DNA from: Thiorhodococcus drewsii AZ1
GTDB lineage: Bacteria; Pseudomonadota; Gammaproteobacteria; Chromatiales; Chromatiaceae
DNA length: 64,000 nucleotides
NCBI RefSeq assembly: GCF_000224065.1
Contig: NZ_AFWT01000004.1
Coordinates: 124,001 to 188,000 of the forward strand
Direction of reading: 5' to 3'
How positions within the stretch are numbered: position 1 is the stretch's first letter; every line of letters begins with the position of its first letter. Under the pieces are notes generated by a model, which ran no database searches, was not told where the DNA came from, and worked only from the letters and a program-made list of their open reading frames with translations. A program made the translations under genes and the position numbers. Positions 9,273 through 19,353 of this stretch are shown in pieces.

Positions 9273-11195
9273 TCACTGCGACTTTCTGACCCGCAGATAC
9301 CACTCGGACAGAAGCCGAACCTGCTTGGGCGTATAGCCCTTGTCGGTCATGCGGTCGACGAACTGGTCGTGCTTCTTCTGCTCGTCCACCGACGCCTTGG
9401 CGTTGAAGGAAATGACCGGCAGCAGATCCTCCGTGTTGGAGAACATCTTCTTCTCGATCACCACGCGCAGCTTTTCGTAGCTGGTCCACTTCGGATTCGC
9501 TCCGCCGTTGTTAGCGCGGGCGCGCAGCACAAAGTTGACGATCTCGTTGCGGAAATCCTTGGGGTTGGAGATGCCGGCAGGCTTCTCGATCTTCTCCAGT
9601 TCCTCGTTGAGGGTGGAGCGGTTCATCATCTCACCGGTATCCGGATCCCGATATTCCTGATCCTGGATCCAGTAGTCGGCGTAGGTCACGTAGCGGTCGA
9701 AGATGTTCTGACCGTACTCGGCGTAGGATTCCAGATAGGCCGTCTGCAACTCCTTGCCGATGAACTCGGCGTAACGCGGAGAGAGATACTGCTTGAGGAA
9801 TCCCAGATAACGCTCCTGGGTCTCGGGCGGGAGTTGCTCGCGGGCGATCTGGCGCTCCAGCACGTAGAGCAGATGCACCGGGTTGGCGGCGACCTCGGCG
9901 TGATCGAAGTTGAACACCTGCGAGAGGATCTTGAAGGCGAAGCGAGTCGAAATACCCGACATGCCCTCGTCGACGCCCGCGTAATCGTGGTATTCCTGAA
10001 CCGACTTGGCCTTGGGGTCCGTGTCCTTGAGGTTCTCTCCGTTGTAGACGCGCATCTTGGAGAAGATGCTGGAGTTCTCGGGTTCCTTGAGGCGCGTCAG
10101 GGTCGAGAACTGGGCCATCATTTCGAGGGTCCCCGGTGCGCAGGGCGCCTCGGCGAGCGAGCTGTTTCGCAACAGCTTCTCGTAGATCTGCACCTCCTCG
10201 CTGACACGCAGGCAATAGGGCACCTTGACGATGAAGACGCGGTCGAGGAAGGCCTCGTTGTTCTTGTTGTTGCGAAAGCTCTGCCACTCCGACTCGTTGG
10301 AGTGCGCCAGGATAATGCCCTGGAACGGCAGGGCCGAGAGCCCCTCGGTGCCGTTGTAGTTCCCTTCCTGAGTCGCCGTCAGCAAGGGGTGCAGCACCTT
10401 GATCGGCGCCTTGAACATCTCGACGAACTCCATCAAGCCCTGATTGGCCCGGCAGAGCGCGCCCGAGTAGCTGTAGGCGTCCGCGTCATTCTGGGCGAAG
10501 CGCTCGAGCTGGCGGATATCGACCTTGCCGACCAGCGCGGAGATATCCTGATTGTTCTCGTCGCCCGGCTCGGTCTTGGCGATGGCGACCTGCTCCAAAA
10601 TCGAGGGATAGAGCTTGACCACCTTGAAACGGGTGATATCGCCATTGAACTCCTGAAGCCGCTTCACGGCCCAGGGCGACATGATGGTGCGCAGAGAGCG
10701 GCGCGGAATCCCATAGTCCTCTTCGAGGATGGCGCCATCCTCCTCCGGCGAGAAGAGACTCAGCGGCGACTCGAAGACCGGCGAGCCGTGAATGGCATAG
10801 AAGGGTTTCTCCTGCATCAACTCCTTGAGCTTCTCGGCCAGGGAGGACTTGCCGCCACCCACCGGACCAAGCAGATAGAGAATCTGCTTTTTCTCTTCCA
10901 ATCCCTGCGCAGCATGTCGCAGATAAGACACAAGGTGCTCGATCGACTCCTCCATACCGTAGAACTCGGAGAAGGCGGGATAACGACGCAACACCTTATT
11001 TTGAAAAATACGACTCAGACGGGGGTCGTCGCGCGTATCGATCGATACCGGCTCGCCGATCGCCATCAGCAGACGCTCGGCCGGACCCGCGTAGGCGCTC
11101 GGGTCCGCTTTGCAGAGTTCCAGATACTCGTGCAGGCTCATCACCTCCTCGCGGGAGGCCTCAAAACGTGCCTGATAGCGTTCGAAGATCGACAT
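9273..11195 (-). CDS. prkA: PrkA serine protein kinase (YeaG)
   Basis: PrkA is a cytoplasmic AAA-fold protein with reported Ser/Thr kinase activity. The 640-residue product starts with MSIFERYQARFEA, preceded by GAGGT at 8 bases, which clearly decides this start over a longer frame. A P-loop, GPVGGGKS, is at residues 110-117. The C-terminal kinase-like PrkA domain covers roughly residues 400-620 and ends with a segment typical of the family. It is the first gene of the prkA-yeaH-spoVR operon and is transcribed away from ilvA. Regulation is likely stress- or starvation-dependent by analogy with E. coli yeaGH, but I found no convincing sigma-54 site in the leader. Confidence 0.95.
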   Translation of the reverse strand: MSIFERYQARFEASREEVMSLHEYLELCKADPSAYAGPAERLLMAIGEPVSIDTRDDPRLSRIFQNKVLRRYPAFSEFYGMEESIEHLVSYLRHAAQGLEEKKQILYLLGPVGGGKSSLAEKLKELMQEKPFYAIHGSPVFESPLSLFSPEEDGAILEEDYGIPRRSLRTIMSPWAVKRLQEFNGDITRFKVVKLYPSILEQVAIAKTEPGDENNQDISALVGKVDIRQLERFAQNDADAYSYSGALCRANQGLMEFVEMFKAPIKVLHPLLTATQEGNYNGTEGLSALPFQGIILAHSNESEWQSFRNNKNNEAFLDRVFIVKVPYCLRVSEEVQIYEKLLRNSSLAEAPCAPGTLEMMAQFSTLTRLKEPENSSIFSKMRVYNGENLKDTDPKAKSVQEYHDYAGVDEGMSGISTRFAFKILSQVFNFDHAEVAANPVHLLYVLERQIAREQLPPETQERYLGFLKQYLSPRYAEFIGKELQTAYLESYAEYGQNIFDRYVTYADYWIQDQEYRDPDTGEMMNRSTLNEELEKIEKPAGISNPKDFRNEIVNFVLRARANNGGANPKWTSYEKLRVVIEKKMFSNTEDLLPVISFNAKASVDEQKKHDQFVDRMTDKGYTPKQVRLLSEWYLRVRKSQ

Positions 11196-11749
11196 AGACG
11201 TTACCTCACTCGGAAGCTGATGATGCGTGCCCGATCCAGAGTCGATCACCTTGCGCACCCGCCAAATGTGGGGCGGCAGTGAGAGAGGATCAGACATGCA
11301 GATTTCCGCAAAAATCGCGCCACTTGAGCGCGCCCGGATGTAGCATCCTCGCCACCCATGACGGCCCCCCACAGATAAGGCAACCTCATGTTGGCGGAAA
11401 ATCTCGCCCGCACCCTTGCGGTGCATCCAGCGTCGAAAGCCGCACCAGGACGATTCCTGGCGCCTGTCGAACCGGCCTCGGCGTGCCGATTCCACTAGGA
11501 TCCTTTTTCTCGATACTGGTTCTAAGGCGCCCCGCAATGGAGCGACGACGAAACCAGAGCGAATCACTCATACACTGACATGGTGACCGACTGCCCAAGG
11601 TCCAAGGACGGATTCGGGTCCCCGACGAAAGATGTGACGACATCGAAGGGTTCGAGCGAGAACCGCGAACACGAAATACAGCCGCGAACCTTGTCTCGAC
11701 GTCCAATCCTGTAACATTCGGTCATCCCCCGGCAGTACCGAGATTCCCC
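11196..11749. other. Intergenic region between divergent prkA and ilvA
   Basis: This stretch of about 550 bp holds no convincing gene. Open frames through it are short, lack recognisable domains and have poor starts. It should contain the two divergent promoters. I could not identify a sigma-54 (-24/-12) element for prkA or a leader-peptide attenuator for ilvA. Confidence 0.6.
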
Positions 11750-13291
11750 ATGCCCGACTCCTATATCGAACGCATCCTCAAGGCCCGCGTCTACGACGTC
11801 GCCCACGAAACACCCCTGACTCGCGCCCCTCAGCTCTCCAGCCGTCTCGGCAACGAGGTCTTCCTCAAACGGGAGGACCTGCAACCGGTCTTTTCGTTCA
11901 AATTGCGCGGGGCCTACAACAAGCTCATTCATCTGGATCCGGAGGTGCGCGCCAAGGGCGTGATCGCCGCCAGCGCCGGCAACCACGCGCAGGGTGTCGC
12001 ACTCGGCGCCAGCCGACTGGGCGTTCAGGCCACCATCGTCATGCCACGCACCACGCCGGCGATCAAGGTGCGCTCGGTGCGCGCCTTCGGTGGCAAGGCC
12101 GTGCTGCACGGGGACTCCTACGACGAGGCCTACGCCCACGCCATGACCCTGGTCGAAGAAAAAGGTCTGACCTTCCTGCATCCCTTCGACGACCCGGACG
12201 TGATCGCCGGCCAGGGCACCATCGGCATGGAGATCCTGCGCCAGCATCCCGAACCACCGCACGCCATCTTCGTACCCGTCGGTGGCGGCGGACTGATCTC
12301 CGGTATCGCGGCCTACGTCAAATGGATGTATCCGCAGGTCAAGATCATTGGAGTCGAACCGGCCGAGGCGCCGACGCTGCATGACGCCTTGGCGGCCGGC
12401 AAACGCGTCGAGCTACCACAGGTCGGGCTGTTCGCCGACGGGGTTGCGGTGCGACTGATCGGAGAGGAATGCTTCCGCGTCGCCCGCAAGCGGGTCGACG
12501 AGGTGGTTCTGGTGAGCACGGACGAGATCTGCGCCGCCATCAAGGACATCTTCGACGACACCCGCGGCATCGCCGAGCCCGCCGGGGCACTGGCGGTCGC
12601 TGGCCTAAAACGCTGGATCGAGACCAACGGCACCCAAGGCGCGCACTTGGTCGCCATCGAGAGCGGTGCCAACATCAATTTCGATCGACTGCGTCACGTC
12701 GCCGAACGCGCCGAATTGGGCGAACACCGTGAGGCACTGCTGGCCGTCGAGATCCCGGAACGCCCCGGGAGCTTCCTCGCCTTTTGCCGCACCCTGGGCA
12801 AACGCCAGATCACCGAGTTCAACTATCGCTATGCCGACGCACGCAGGGCGCAAGTGTTCGTGGGGGTCGAGCTGAGCCGAGGGAGCGAGGAGCGCGCCGA
12901 GCTGATCGCCCGCTTCCTGGAAAAGGACTTCAAGGTGGTCGATATGACCGACAACGAGACCGCGAAGCAGCACATCCGCTTCATGGTCGGCGGACACGCC
13001 CCCGACATCGACCAGGAGACGCTGGTGCGCTTCGAGTTTCCCGAGCGCCCCGGTGCCCTGCTGAACTTCCTGACCGCGCTCGGCAAGCGCTGGAATATCA
13101 GCCTCTTCCATTACCGCAACCACGGCGCAGCCTATGGCCGGGTACTCATGGGCGCCCAGATCCCGCCCGCCGAGCAGAACGATTTTCTCCGCTCGCTCGA
13201 CGACCTCGGCTATCCCTACTGGGAAGAGACGGGCAATCCGGCCTACCGGATCTTCGCTGGCGCGGGCAATGGAAAGGACACCAAAAGCTGA
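11750..13291 (+). CDS. ilvA: Threonine ammonia-lyase, biosynthetic (threonine deaminase)
   Basis: IlvA converts L-threonine to 2-oxobutanoate and ammonia, the first step of isoleucine synthesis, using pyridoxal phosphate. The 513-residue protein has the fold-type II catalytic domain (residues about 1-320), with the PLP lysine Lys51 in FSFKLRGAYN and the phosphate-binding loop SAGNHAQG and VGGGGL. Two ACT-like regulatory domains follow (about 330-410 and 425-505, each beginning with an ERPG turn), as in the isoleucine-inhibited biosynthetic enzyme. It is about the length of E. coli IlvA (514). An acetolactate synthase-like gene 3 kb downstream belongs to the same pathway but not to the same transcript. 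Confidence 0.96.
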   Translation: MPDSYIERILKARVYDVAHETPLTRAPQLSSRLGNEVFLKREDLQPVFSFKLRGAYNKLIHLDPEVRAKGVIAASAGNHAQGVALGASRLGVQATIVMPRTTPAIKVRSVRAFGGKAVLHGDSYDEAYAHAMTLVEEKGLTFLHPFDDPDVIAGQGTIGMEILRQHPEPPHAIFVPVGGGGLISGIAAYVKWMYPQVKIIGVEPAEAPTLHDALAAGKRVELPQVGLFADGVAVRLIGEECFRVARKRVDEVVLVSTDEICAAIKDIFDDTRGIAEPAGALAVAGLKRWIETNGTQGAHLVAIESGANINFDRLRHVAERAELGEHREALLAVEIPERPGSFLAFCRTLGKRQITEFNYRYADARRAQVFVGVELSRGSEERAELIARFLEKDFKVVDMTDNETAKQHIRFMVGGHAPDIDQETLVRFEFPERPGALLNFLTALGKRWNISLFHYRNHGAAYGRVLMGAQIPPAEQNDFLRSLDDLGYPYWEETGNPAYRIFAGAGNGKDTKS

Positions 13292-13316
13292 AAGCTGGCG
13301 GCTGGCGGCTGGCCTT
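13286..13316. repeat. Family B repeat fragment (GCTGGCGGCTGG)
   Basis: AAAGCTGGCGGCTGGCGGCTGG lies immediately after the ilvA stop codon. It matches one arm of the longer inverted repeats at 24936-24997 and 40056-40107. Only one orientation is present here, so this looks like a partial copy. Confidence 0.6.
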
Positions 13317-13378
13317 AAAACGCAAAACAGCGGCGCACCCCCAGGATGCACCGCCGTTCGAAAGGGACTGAACTGGAC

Positions 13379-13636
13379 TCAGTTCAATCCGCACATGCCG
13401 CCGGAGCAGCAGGAACCGGAGGGACAGGCCGGCGCCATACCGCTACCGAGACTCGAACTCGAAATGACGTTGCCGCCGGTCGCCAAACGATGGACCGGGG
13501 CGTCCGCAGGCGTATCGCCCGTCTCCATGCCGACGCGAGCACAGAGCTCGCCCCAGGTGGAAAGGCTCTCGCTCATCCGATGGCTGACCTCGATCACGCG
13601 GTCGTTGCTGTCGCAGCGATAATCGTACGTGGGCAT
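13379..13636 (-). CDS. Small FmdB-like zinc-ribbon protein with Cys-rich tail
   Basis: An 85-residue protein starting MPTYDYRCDSNDR, the typical opening of FmdB-type regulatory zinc-ribbon proteins, though the usual CxxC here is replaced by a single Cys. The C-terminus is rich in cysteine (PACPSGSCCSGGMCGLN), which could hold a metal. I chose this start because GGAG sits 8 bases upstream; an upstream frame extension adds 18 residues with no support. It ends facing ilvA. No function can be assigned; the spacing of cysteines differs from canonical two-CxxC ribbons. Confidence 0.75.
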   Translation of the reverse strand: MPTYDYRCDSNDRVIEVSHRMSESLSTWGELCARVGMETGDTPADAPVHRLATGGNVISSSSLGSGMAPACPSGSCCSGGMCGLN

Positions 13637-13792
13637 GTTCCGTCTCCAGCTATATCGATGATTTCTAATGATGCGCGCGATTATAGGCAAACCGATTCAG
13701 CGCGCAAAGCCTAGAGATCCGCGTGGTTTTATCGCGCCGCCGCCCACCGGACAGGCCCTCTGAGCGACGGACACGATCGACCCTTGAGCCCG

Positions 13793-15970
13793 TCAGCCGA
13801 CCTCGGCCTTGAAACGTCTGCGCATGGCGTGCAGCGTCGGCTCGGTATAGCCGTTCGGGACCTCGCAACCCTTGAAGATCAGATCGCGGGCGGCCTGGAA
13901 GGCGATGCCGTCAAAGCCGGGGGCCATCGGCCGATAGAGCGGATCGCCGGCGTTCTGCGCGTCGACGACCGCCGCCATCCGATGCAAGGATTCCATCACC
14001 TGTTCCTCGTCGACGACCCCGTGTCTCAGCCAGTTGGCGATGTGCTGGCTGGAAATGCGCAGCGTAGCGCGGTCCTCCATCAGGCCCACGTTGGCGACGT
14101 CGGGCACCTTGGAGCAACCGACACCCTGATCGATCCAGCGCACCACGTAACCGAGGATACCCTGACAGTTGTTGTCCAACTCCTCCTGGATCTCCTCGGA
14201 CGTCCAGGCACACTCCGGATCCAGCGGAATCTGGAGGATGTCGTCCAAGGTGGCGCGACGCCCCCCCTTGGCCAATTCGGTCTGAACCGCTGACACATCG
14301 ACCTGGTGATAATGCAACGCGTGCAGGGTCGCCGCCGTCGGCGAAGGCACCCAGGCGCAGTTGGCCCCAGATCGGGGGTGGCCGATCTTGGCCTCCAGCA
14401 TGGCGGCCATCTCGTCCGGCATGGTCCACATGCCCTTGCCGATCTGGGCGTGGCCGGGCAGCCCGCAGGCCAGACCCGTGTCCACGTTCCAGTCCTCGTA
14501 GGCGACCAGCCAGGTGGCACCCTTCATGGCACCCTTACGCAGCACCGGTCCGGCCTCCATGTCGGTGTGGATCTCGTCGCCGGTGCGGTCGAGGAAGCCG
14601 GTATTGATGAAGATGATCCGGTCTCGAGCGATGCGGATGCATTCTTTGAGATTGACCGTGGTGCGGCGCTCCTCGTCCATGATCCCGATCTTGAGCGTAT
14701 TACGGGCCAGGCCGAGGGCATCCTCGATGCGTCCGAACAGGTCGACCGCGAACTGGACCTCCTCCGGACCGTGCATCTTGGGCTTGACGATATAGACGCT
14801 GCCCGAGCGCGAGTTGCGCCGCGCGCCGAATTCGGGATGGACGTCATGCAATGCGCAGAAGGCGGTGACCATGCCGTCGAGCATGCCCTCGGGGATCTCG
14901 TTGCCCTCGGCGTCGAGCACCGCATCGGTGGTCATGAGATGGCCCACGTTGCGCACCAGCATGAGCGAACGACCCGGCAGGGTGAGGCTACCGACCCCGA
15001 TACGCGAATAGACCCGATCGGGCTCCAACGTACGCTCCAGCATGCGACCGCCCTTGCTGAAGGACGCCGTGAGATCGCCCTTCATCAGACCCAACCAGTT
15101 GCGATAGACCCCGACCTTGTCCTCGGTGTCGACGGCAGCGACCGAATCCTCGCAATCCTGGATACTGGTGATCGCGGACTCGACCTGGATGTCGGCGATG
15201 CCGGCCGCGCTGTCTTTTCCGATCGGATGCTCGCGGTCGATGCGCAGCTCGATATGCAGTTCGTTATTGACCAGCAGAACGGCGTCGAGCCGGTCCGGAT
15301 TGCCACGATAGCCGACGAATTGCTCAGGCGCCTTGAGCATGGTCTCGCTGTTATCCGGAAGCTGCACCACCAGCTTGCCGTTGCCCAGACCGTAACCGCA
15401 GGCATCGGCATGGGAGCCTCGATTCAGCGGCACCACCTCGTCCAGGAAGGCCGCAGCGCGCGCCACCACGGCCGCCGCTCGACGTGGATTGAGCTCGGCA
15501 GTCCGCTCCAGCCCCTCATCCTCCGCAATGGCGTCGGTGCCGTAGAGTGCATCGTAGAGGCTGCCCCAGCGGGCATTGGCCGCGTTCAGCGCATAGCGGG
15601 CATTGCTGACCGGCACCACCAACTGGGGACCGGCGATTTGGGCGATCTCGGGATCCACGTTGCTCGTGGAAACCGAGAAATCCGGACCCTCGGGAACCAG
15701 ATAGCCGATCTCGACCAGGAAGGCGCGATAGGCGTCGAGCGAGATCGGGCGTTCCGGATGTTCGCGGTGCCAGGCATCGATCTGGGCCTGAATCGCGTTG
15801 CGTCGCTCCAGCAGCGCGCGGTTGCGCGGCGCGAGTTCGCGAACCATGTCGCCGAAGGACGCCCAGAAGGTGTCCGGGTCCACTCCGGTCCCGGGTGCGA
15901 TCTCATCCTTGACCAGATCGTAGAGGGCTTTTGCGACCTTCAGGCCGCCCACATCCAAGCGTTCAGTCAT
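13793..15970 (-). CDS. glcB: Malate synthase G
   Basis: Malate synthase G condenses glyoxylate with acetyl-CoA to give malate. The 725-residue protein has the length of the monomeric G isoform (E. coli 723) and its typical N-terminus ([20 protein letters not shown]). Diagnostic segments include [41 protein letters not shown] and [16 protein letters not shown], the last carrying the catalytic acidic region. It appears to be a single-gene transcript. No isocitrate lyase or glycolate oxidase gene lies nearby, so its source of glyoxylate (glyoxylate cycle or photorespiratory glycolate) cannot be told from this window. Confidence 0.97.
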   Translation of the reverse strand: MTERLDVGGLKVAKALYDLVKDEIAPGTGVDPDTFWASFGDMVRELAPRNRALLERRNAIQAQIDAWHREHPERPISLDAYRAFLVEIGYLVPEGPDFSVSTSNVDPEIAQIAGPQLVVPVSNARYALNAANARWGSLYDALYGTDAIAEDEGLERTAELNPRRAAAVVARAAAFLDEVVPLNRGSHADACGYGLGNGKLVVQLPDNSETMLKAPEQFVGYRGNPDRLDAVLLVNNELHIELRIDREHPIGKDSAAGIADIQVESAITSIQDCEDSVAAVDTEDKVGVYRNWLGLMKGDLTASFSKGGRMLERTLEPDRVYSRIGVGSLTLPGRSLMLVRNVGHLMTTDAVLDAEGNEIPEGMLDGMVTAFCALHDVHPEFGARRNSRSGSVYIVKPKMHGPEEVQFAVDLFGRIEDALGLARNTLKIGIMDEERRTTVNLKECIRIARDRIIFINTGFLDRTGDEIHTDMEAGPVLRKGAMKGATWLVAYEDWNVDTGLACGLPGHAQIGKGMWTMPDEMAAMLEAKIGHPRSGANCAWVPSPTAATLHALHYHQVDVSAVQTELAKGGRRATLDDILQIPLDPECAWTSEEIQEELDNNCQGILGYVVRWIDQGVGCSKVPDVANVGLMEDRATLRISSQHIANWLRHGVVDEEQVMESLHRMAAVVDAQNAGDPLYRPMAPGFDGIAFQAARDLIFKGCEVPNGYTEPTLHAMRRRFKAEVG

Positions 15971-16356
15971 CGTCTCGACCTCCGTTTCCCCCGGACAGCG
16001 AGGGACTTGTCTCAGTGAGGTATGGCAGGATTGATCGTGCGGAATCGAAGCAATGTCAGGTCATGTCGGCACGGGCGCAACATTAGCCTGATTGATTACC
16101 TCAAGGCAAAGCATCGGAAAAAGGAAATAATAGAGGAAAACGCCAGTCGAGCGCGCTTGCCGCGCTGAAGAGTCGGCGCCGCTCGGCGACCATCATCCCC
16201 CAGCGCAACAGTCCGATCAGTATCAGCCTGGCCTTGATCCGCATAGAGAGTCGACTCGACAACCGGGCGAGCGAGACCCCGCCCCGGCGCCCAGCGTTCA
16301 TCACGGGGGCGCCGGGAGCGGGACGGAACCTGACCGAGACGACTCCCCGAGTCGGA
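15971..16356. other. Intergenic region upstream of glcB
   Basis: About 390 bp without a supportable gene. An A-rich patch (AAAAAGGAAATAATAGAGGAAAA within 16119-16141) is the least GC-rich part. A 67-codon frame on the minus strand (16101-16304) has no ribosome-binding site or recognisable features. The glcB promoter should lie at the low-coordinate end. Confidence 0.5.
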
Positions 16357-18090
16357 TCAGGACTCGACCATCTGATCTAGACCATGACCGGGAGGCACCA
16401 TGGGAACGACGTTCTCGGCCTTGTCAATCCAGATATCGACCAGCACGGGACCTGGCTCGGCGAGCGCACTGGCGATCCCCTCGCGCAGCGAGGACGGATC
16501 CTTGATGCGCAGGGTTTTGAGACGAGGATAGACGTATTTGAGTCCGGTGAGATTGGGGATTTGACGCCTGCAACCCTGATCCAGGTCGATGCAGTCCGGA
16601 TCGCAGTCGATGTTGCGGGCCAGACAGGTCTCGTAATGATGGCCGCCGTCCATCATGTCCTCCCACTGACGCACCATGCCAAGGAAGCTGTTGTTGAGGA
16701 CGAACATCTTGAGCGGGATGCGATTGGCAACGACCGTGCCCAGTTCCTGGATATTCATCTGAAAGCTGCCGTCGCCGTCGATCAACACCACCGGGCGGGT
16801 CGGGTCGGCGTACCAGGCCCCCACGGCGGCCGGCAAGCCGAACCCCATGGTGCCGAGCCCGCCCGAGCTGACCCACTGACGGGGACGCCGGAAGCGGTAA
16901 TACTGGGCGGACCACATCTGATGCTGTCCGACCCCCGTGGCCACGACGGCGTCACCCTGCGTCAACTCGGAGATGATCTCGATCGCCTCCTGCGGTTTGA
17001 TAAACTCCGAGCGCACATAGGGTTTGGGCATCTGCTGGCGCCAGGCCGCGACACGGGCCATCCAGTCCGGATGGGTCGCGGTACCTTGCGAGGCCAGGGC
17101 ATGCGCCAGGAAGGCATCGAGCCCCGCCACCAGATAGAGATCGGTCGAGATGGTCTTGTCGATCTCGGACGGATCGATGTCGACGTGTGCGATACGCTTG
17201 CCATCCGCAAACCCGCGCACCGCCACCCGGTCGTCGAAACGCCCGCCGAGCGAGAGGATGAGATCCGCGTCGCGCAGTGCATAGTTGGCCGGGATGGTGC
17301 CGTGCATTCCCGGCATCCCGAGATTATGCGGCGCCTCGAACGCCATAGCGCCGAGCGCGTTGAAGGTGGTGGTGACGGGGACATCGAAACGCTCGGCGAA
17401 ACGCCGCAGGGCCTCGGTCGCATTGGCATGGATCACGCCGCCACCCGCCTTGACGACCGGACGCTCGGCGCGTGCGATCGCCTCCAAAATGGCGTTGGCG
17501 CGCGCCGCATCGAACGGCACCTCCTCGCAATGACGGGAGCGCGACGCGTTCCTCTGTCCGGCGAGCGCCAGCTGGACGTCCTTGCAGATGTCCACCACCA
17601 CGGGCCCCGGACGCCCATGGATCGCCAGGTCATAGGCCTCGCGCAACACCCATTCCAGGTCGCCCACGTCCTTAACCAGATAATTGTGCTTGGAGATGGG
17701 TCGCGTCATTCCGACGGTATCCACCTCTTGGAAGGCATCGGAGCCGATGGCCGCGCTCGGAACCTGGCCGGTGATGAAGAGGGTGGGCAGCGAATCCTTG
17801 TGGGCGTCGGCGATAGGCGTCGCCAGGTTGGTCGCGCCCGGGCCGGAGGTGACCAGAACGACACCAACTCGACCGCTCACCCTGGCATAGCCTTCGGCCG
17901 CGTGCCCCGCGCCGCCTTCCTGCCGACAGAACACGAATGTGGGAACGCGTTCGCCGCGACGCAGACGCTTGTTGATTTCGACGTGGATGGGGATCACAGC
18001 CCCACCGGTGTGCCCAAACAGGTAGTCGACGCCAAGGTCGGTGAGCACATCGAGAAAGAGGGCAGCCCCGGTTGGGGTCGGGCTTGTCAT
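16357..18090 (-). CDS. Acetolactate synthase large subunit-like ThDP enzyme with Cys-rich insert
   Basis: This thiamine-diphosphate enzyme resembles the catalytic subunit of acetolactate synthase (IlvB), which makes acetolactate or acetohydroxybutyrate for branched-chain amino acids. Domains run PYR (about 1-170, with the ThDP-activating Glu in [16 protein letters not shown]), central (about 190-340) and PP (about 370-540, with the metal motif [12 protein letters not shown]). No small regulatory subunit (ilvN) lies next to it. Two oddities: FGHTGGAV replaces the usual GYPGGA, and the segment after VRQWEDMM contains four cysteines ([19 protein letters not shown]) followed by [11 protein letters not shown], where typical IlvB has none. 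It could be a specialised paralogue rather than the housekeeping enzyme. Confidence 0.85.
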   Translation of the reverse strand: MTSPTPTGAALFLDVLTDLGVDYLFGHTGGAVIPIHVEINKRLRRGERVPTFVFCRQEGGAGHAAEGYARVSGRVGVVLVTSGPGATNLATPIADAHKDSLPTLFITGQVPSAAIGSDAFQEVDTVGMTRPISKHNYLVKDVGDLEWVLREAYDLAIHGRPGPVVVDICKDVQLALAGQRNASRSRHCEEVPFDAARANAILEAIARAERPVVKAGGGVIHANATEALRRFAERFDVPVTTTFNALGAMAFEAPHNLGMPGMHGTIPANYALRDADLILSLGGRFDDRVAVRGFADGKRIAHVDIDPSEIDKTISTDLYLVAGLDAFLAHALASQGTATHPDWMARVAAWRQQMPKPYVRSEFIKPQEAIEIISELTQGDAVVATGVGQHQMWSAQYYRFRRPRQWVSSGGLGTMGFGLPAAVGAWYADPTRPVVLIDGDGSFQMNIQELGTVVANRIPLKMFVLNNSFLGMVRQWEDMMDGGHHYETCLARNIDCDPDCIDLDQGCRRQIPNLTGLKYVYPRLKTLRIKDPSSLREGIASALAEPGPVLVDIWIDKAENVVPMVPPGHGLDQMVES

Positions 18091-18370
18091 AGTGGTGATG
18101 ATGAACGGCGAACTGTCGTGTTGAATCGAACCCCATCATAACGCGAAGACAGGGAGCCTAAGGAGACGAACCCTCCATGGCCCGCGCGGGGGTCGCAATC
18201 GATCGACCTAAATCCAGGAAGTAAAACCGCAACGCACACACAGAAGACAACGGCCTGCTTCACCCGGACAGCGAGCCTCGACATTGGGACAAGGCGTTGA
18301 AATCCCCTGCGCTCTTGGCGCGCGTTGCGGTTCAACGGACCGTCTGAAGATCCAGCTTCCCTAACGAAAA
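18091..18370. other. Intergenic region upstream of the acetolactate synthase-like gene
   Basis: No gene is supported between the acetolactate synthase-like gene and the dsrE2 terminator. The part next to 18090 should hold the promoter of the minus-strand enzyme gene. Confidence 0.5.
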
Positions 18371-18390
18371 CGCCGCCGAAACGGCGGCGT
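18367..18390 (-). terminator. Rho-independent terminator of the rhd-tusA-dsrE2 operon
   Basis: Read on the minus strand, an 8-bp perfect stem (CGCCGCCG / CGGCGGCG, 18371-18389) with an AAA/TTT loop is followed by TTTT (18370-18367). It begins about 40 bp after the dsrE2 stop, in the position and orientation expected to end that transcript. Confidence 0.8.
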
Positions 18391-18427
18391 AGGGTTCAGT
18401 CCGATCGCGCCCGATCGGGCTAGAGGG

Positions 18428-18907
18428 TTAGATATAGAGGCAGATATCGCTCTCGCCGGCGAACTCGAAGAAGGCCGCAGCCCCCGCGTACTCGACACCG
18501 TCGATGAAATCGGCCGTATTCAGGTCGAACAGATCGACCGTCATCTGGCAGGCGATGAGCTTGACCTCCGCCTCCTGACACAGATCGCGCAGTTCATCGA
18601 CACTGGCCACGCCCTTGCTCTGCATCTTCTTCTTCATCATGGAGGTCATCATGCCCTGCATGCCAGGCAGGGTCAGACCCAGCACGGGGAACCACTTATC
18701 CATCCCCATCGGCATGGGCATGCCCGGGTTGCCAAGCGGGGTGACCTCCAGGGCCAGCTTCTTCTTAAGCAGTTGCAGACCGTAGAAGGTGAAGAAAATC
18801 TGCACCTCATACCCCAACGCGGCTGCGGTCGAGGCCAGAATGAACGGGGGATAGGCCCAATCCAAAGAGCCCTTAGTGGCGATAATCGCCAGTTTTTTCT
18901 GTTCCAT
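18428..18907 (-). CDS. dsrE2: DsrE2-type sulfur-transfer-associated protein (DsrE/F-like)
   Basis: This 159-residue DsrE/DsrF-fold protein matches the DsrE2 group found next to tusA and rhodanese genes in sulfur oxidisers. Conserved features include an N-terminal TKGSLDWAYPPFILA segment, a methionine-rich middle (PGMPMPMGMD and GMQGMMTSMMKKKM), and cysteines at 110 and 120, the latter in KLIACQMTVD as the probable sulfur-carrying residue. The hydrophobic and methionine-rich middle suggests membrane association. GGAGG lies 6 bases before the ATG. It is the last gene of the minus-strand rhd-tusA-dsrE2 operon. In Allochromatium vinosum the corresponding cluster works in persulfide transfer towards DsrEFH and DsrC. 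Confidence 0.92.
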   Translation of the reverse strand: MEQKKLAIIATKGSLDWAYPPFILASTAAALGYEVQIFFTFYGLQLLKKKLALEVTPLGNPGMPMPMGMDKWFPVLGLTLPGMQGMMTSMMKKKMQSKGVASVDELRDLCQEAEVKLIACQMTVDLFDLNTADFIDGVEYAGAAAFFEFAGESDICLYI

Positions 18908-18992
18908 CGAGTCCTCCTCGCGGGCTCAGCGAGCTCGCGAAGTCATGTTTGATCGGAAAAAGAAAGATCGATTGCGCGAGGACTCTGGACGA

Positions 18993-19223
18993 TCAGGACT
19001 TCTTGATGAGGAAGTGGAACTTGCCGCTGTCCTCCTTGGACTCGACGAGTTCGTTGCCGGTCTGCTTGGCGAAGGCGTCGAAATCCTTGACCGAGCCTGG
19101 ATCGGTCGCGATCACGTGCAGCACCTGACTGCTCGCCATGGCGTTCAGGGTCTTCTTGGCGCGCAGGATCGGCAGCGGACAGTTGAGGCCGCTCGCGTCG
19201 AGTTCTTGGTCGAAATCTGCCAT
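18993..19223 (-). CDS. tusA: TusA sulfur-carrier protein
   Basis: TusA carries persulfide sulfur on a single cysteine. The 76-residue protein has the family CPxP motif (Cys15 in GLNCPLPILRAKK) and the correct length, about 80 residues. GGAGGT lies 6 bases upstream of the ATG. Placement between rhodanese and dsrE2 points to oxidative sulfur metabolism rather than only tRNA thiolation: the rhodanese would load it and it would pass sulfur to the DsrE-family acceptors. Confidence 0.96.
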   Translation of the reverse strand: MADFDQELDASGLNCPLPILRAKKTLNAMASSQVLHVIATDPGSVKDFDAFAKQTGNELVESKEDSGKFHFLIKKS

Positions 19224-19353
19224 GAAATACCTCCGGTCGAGATCTGTTGTTTTAGAATATCAGTAGACACAATAATTGATTTTATAGGGTACAACCATAG
19301 AAAAAACAAGCTACACCCTGGGCGATCCTACAGCTATCTCGCACAGCGCAGCA

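Noticed and set aside
9369-11282. 637-codon plus-strand frame opposite prkA
   Set aside because: Antisense to a well-conserved kinase gene with a good start and family-length product; composition is that of a shadow frame.
16101-16304. 67-codon minus-strand frame between glcB and the acetolactate synthase-like gene
   Set aside because: No start signal, no family, and poor codon pattern.
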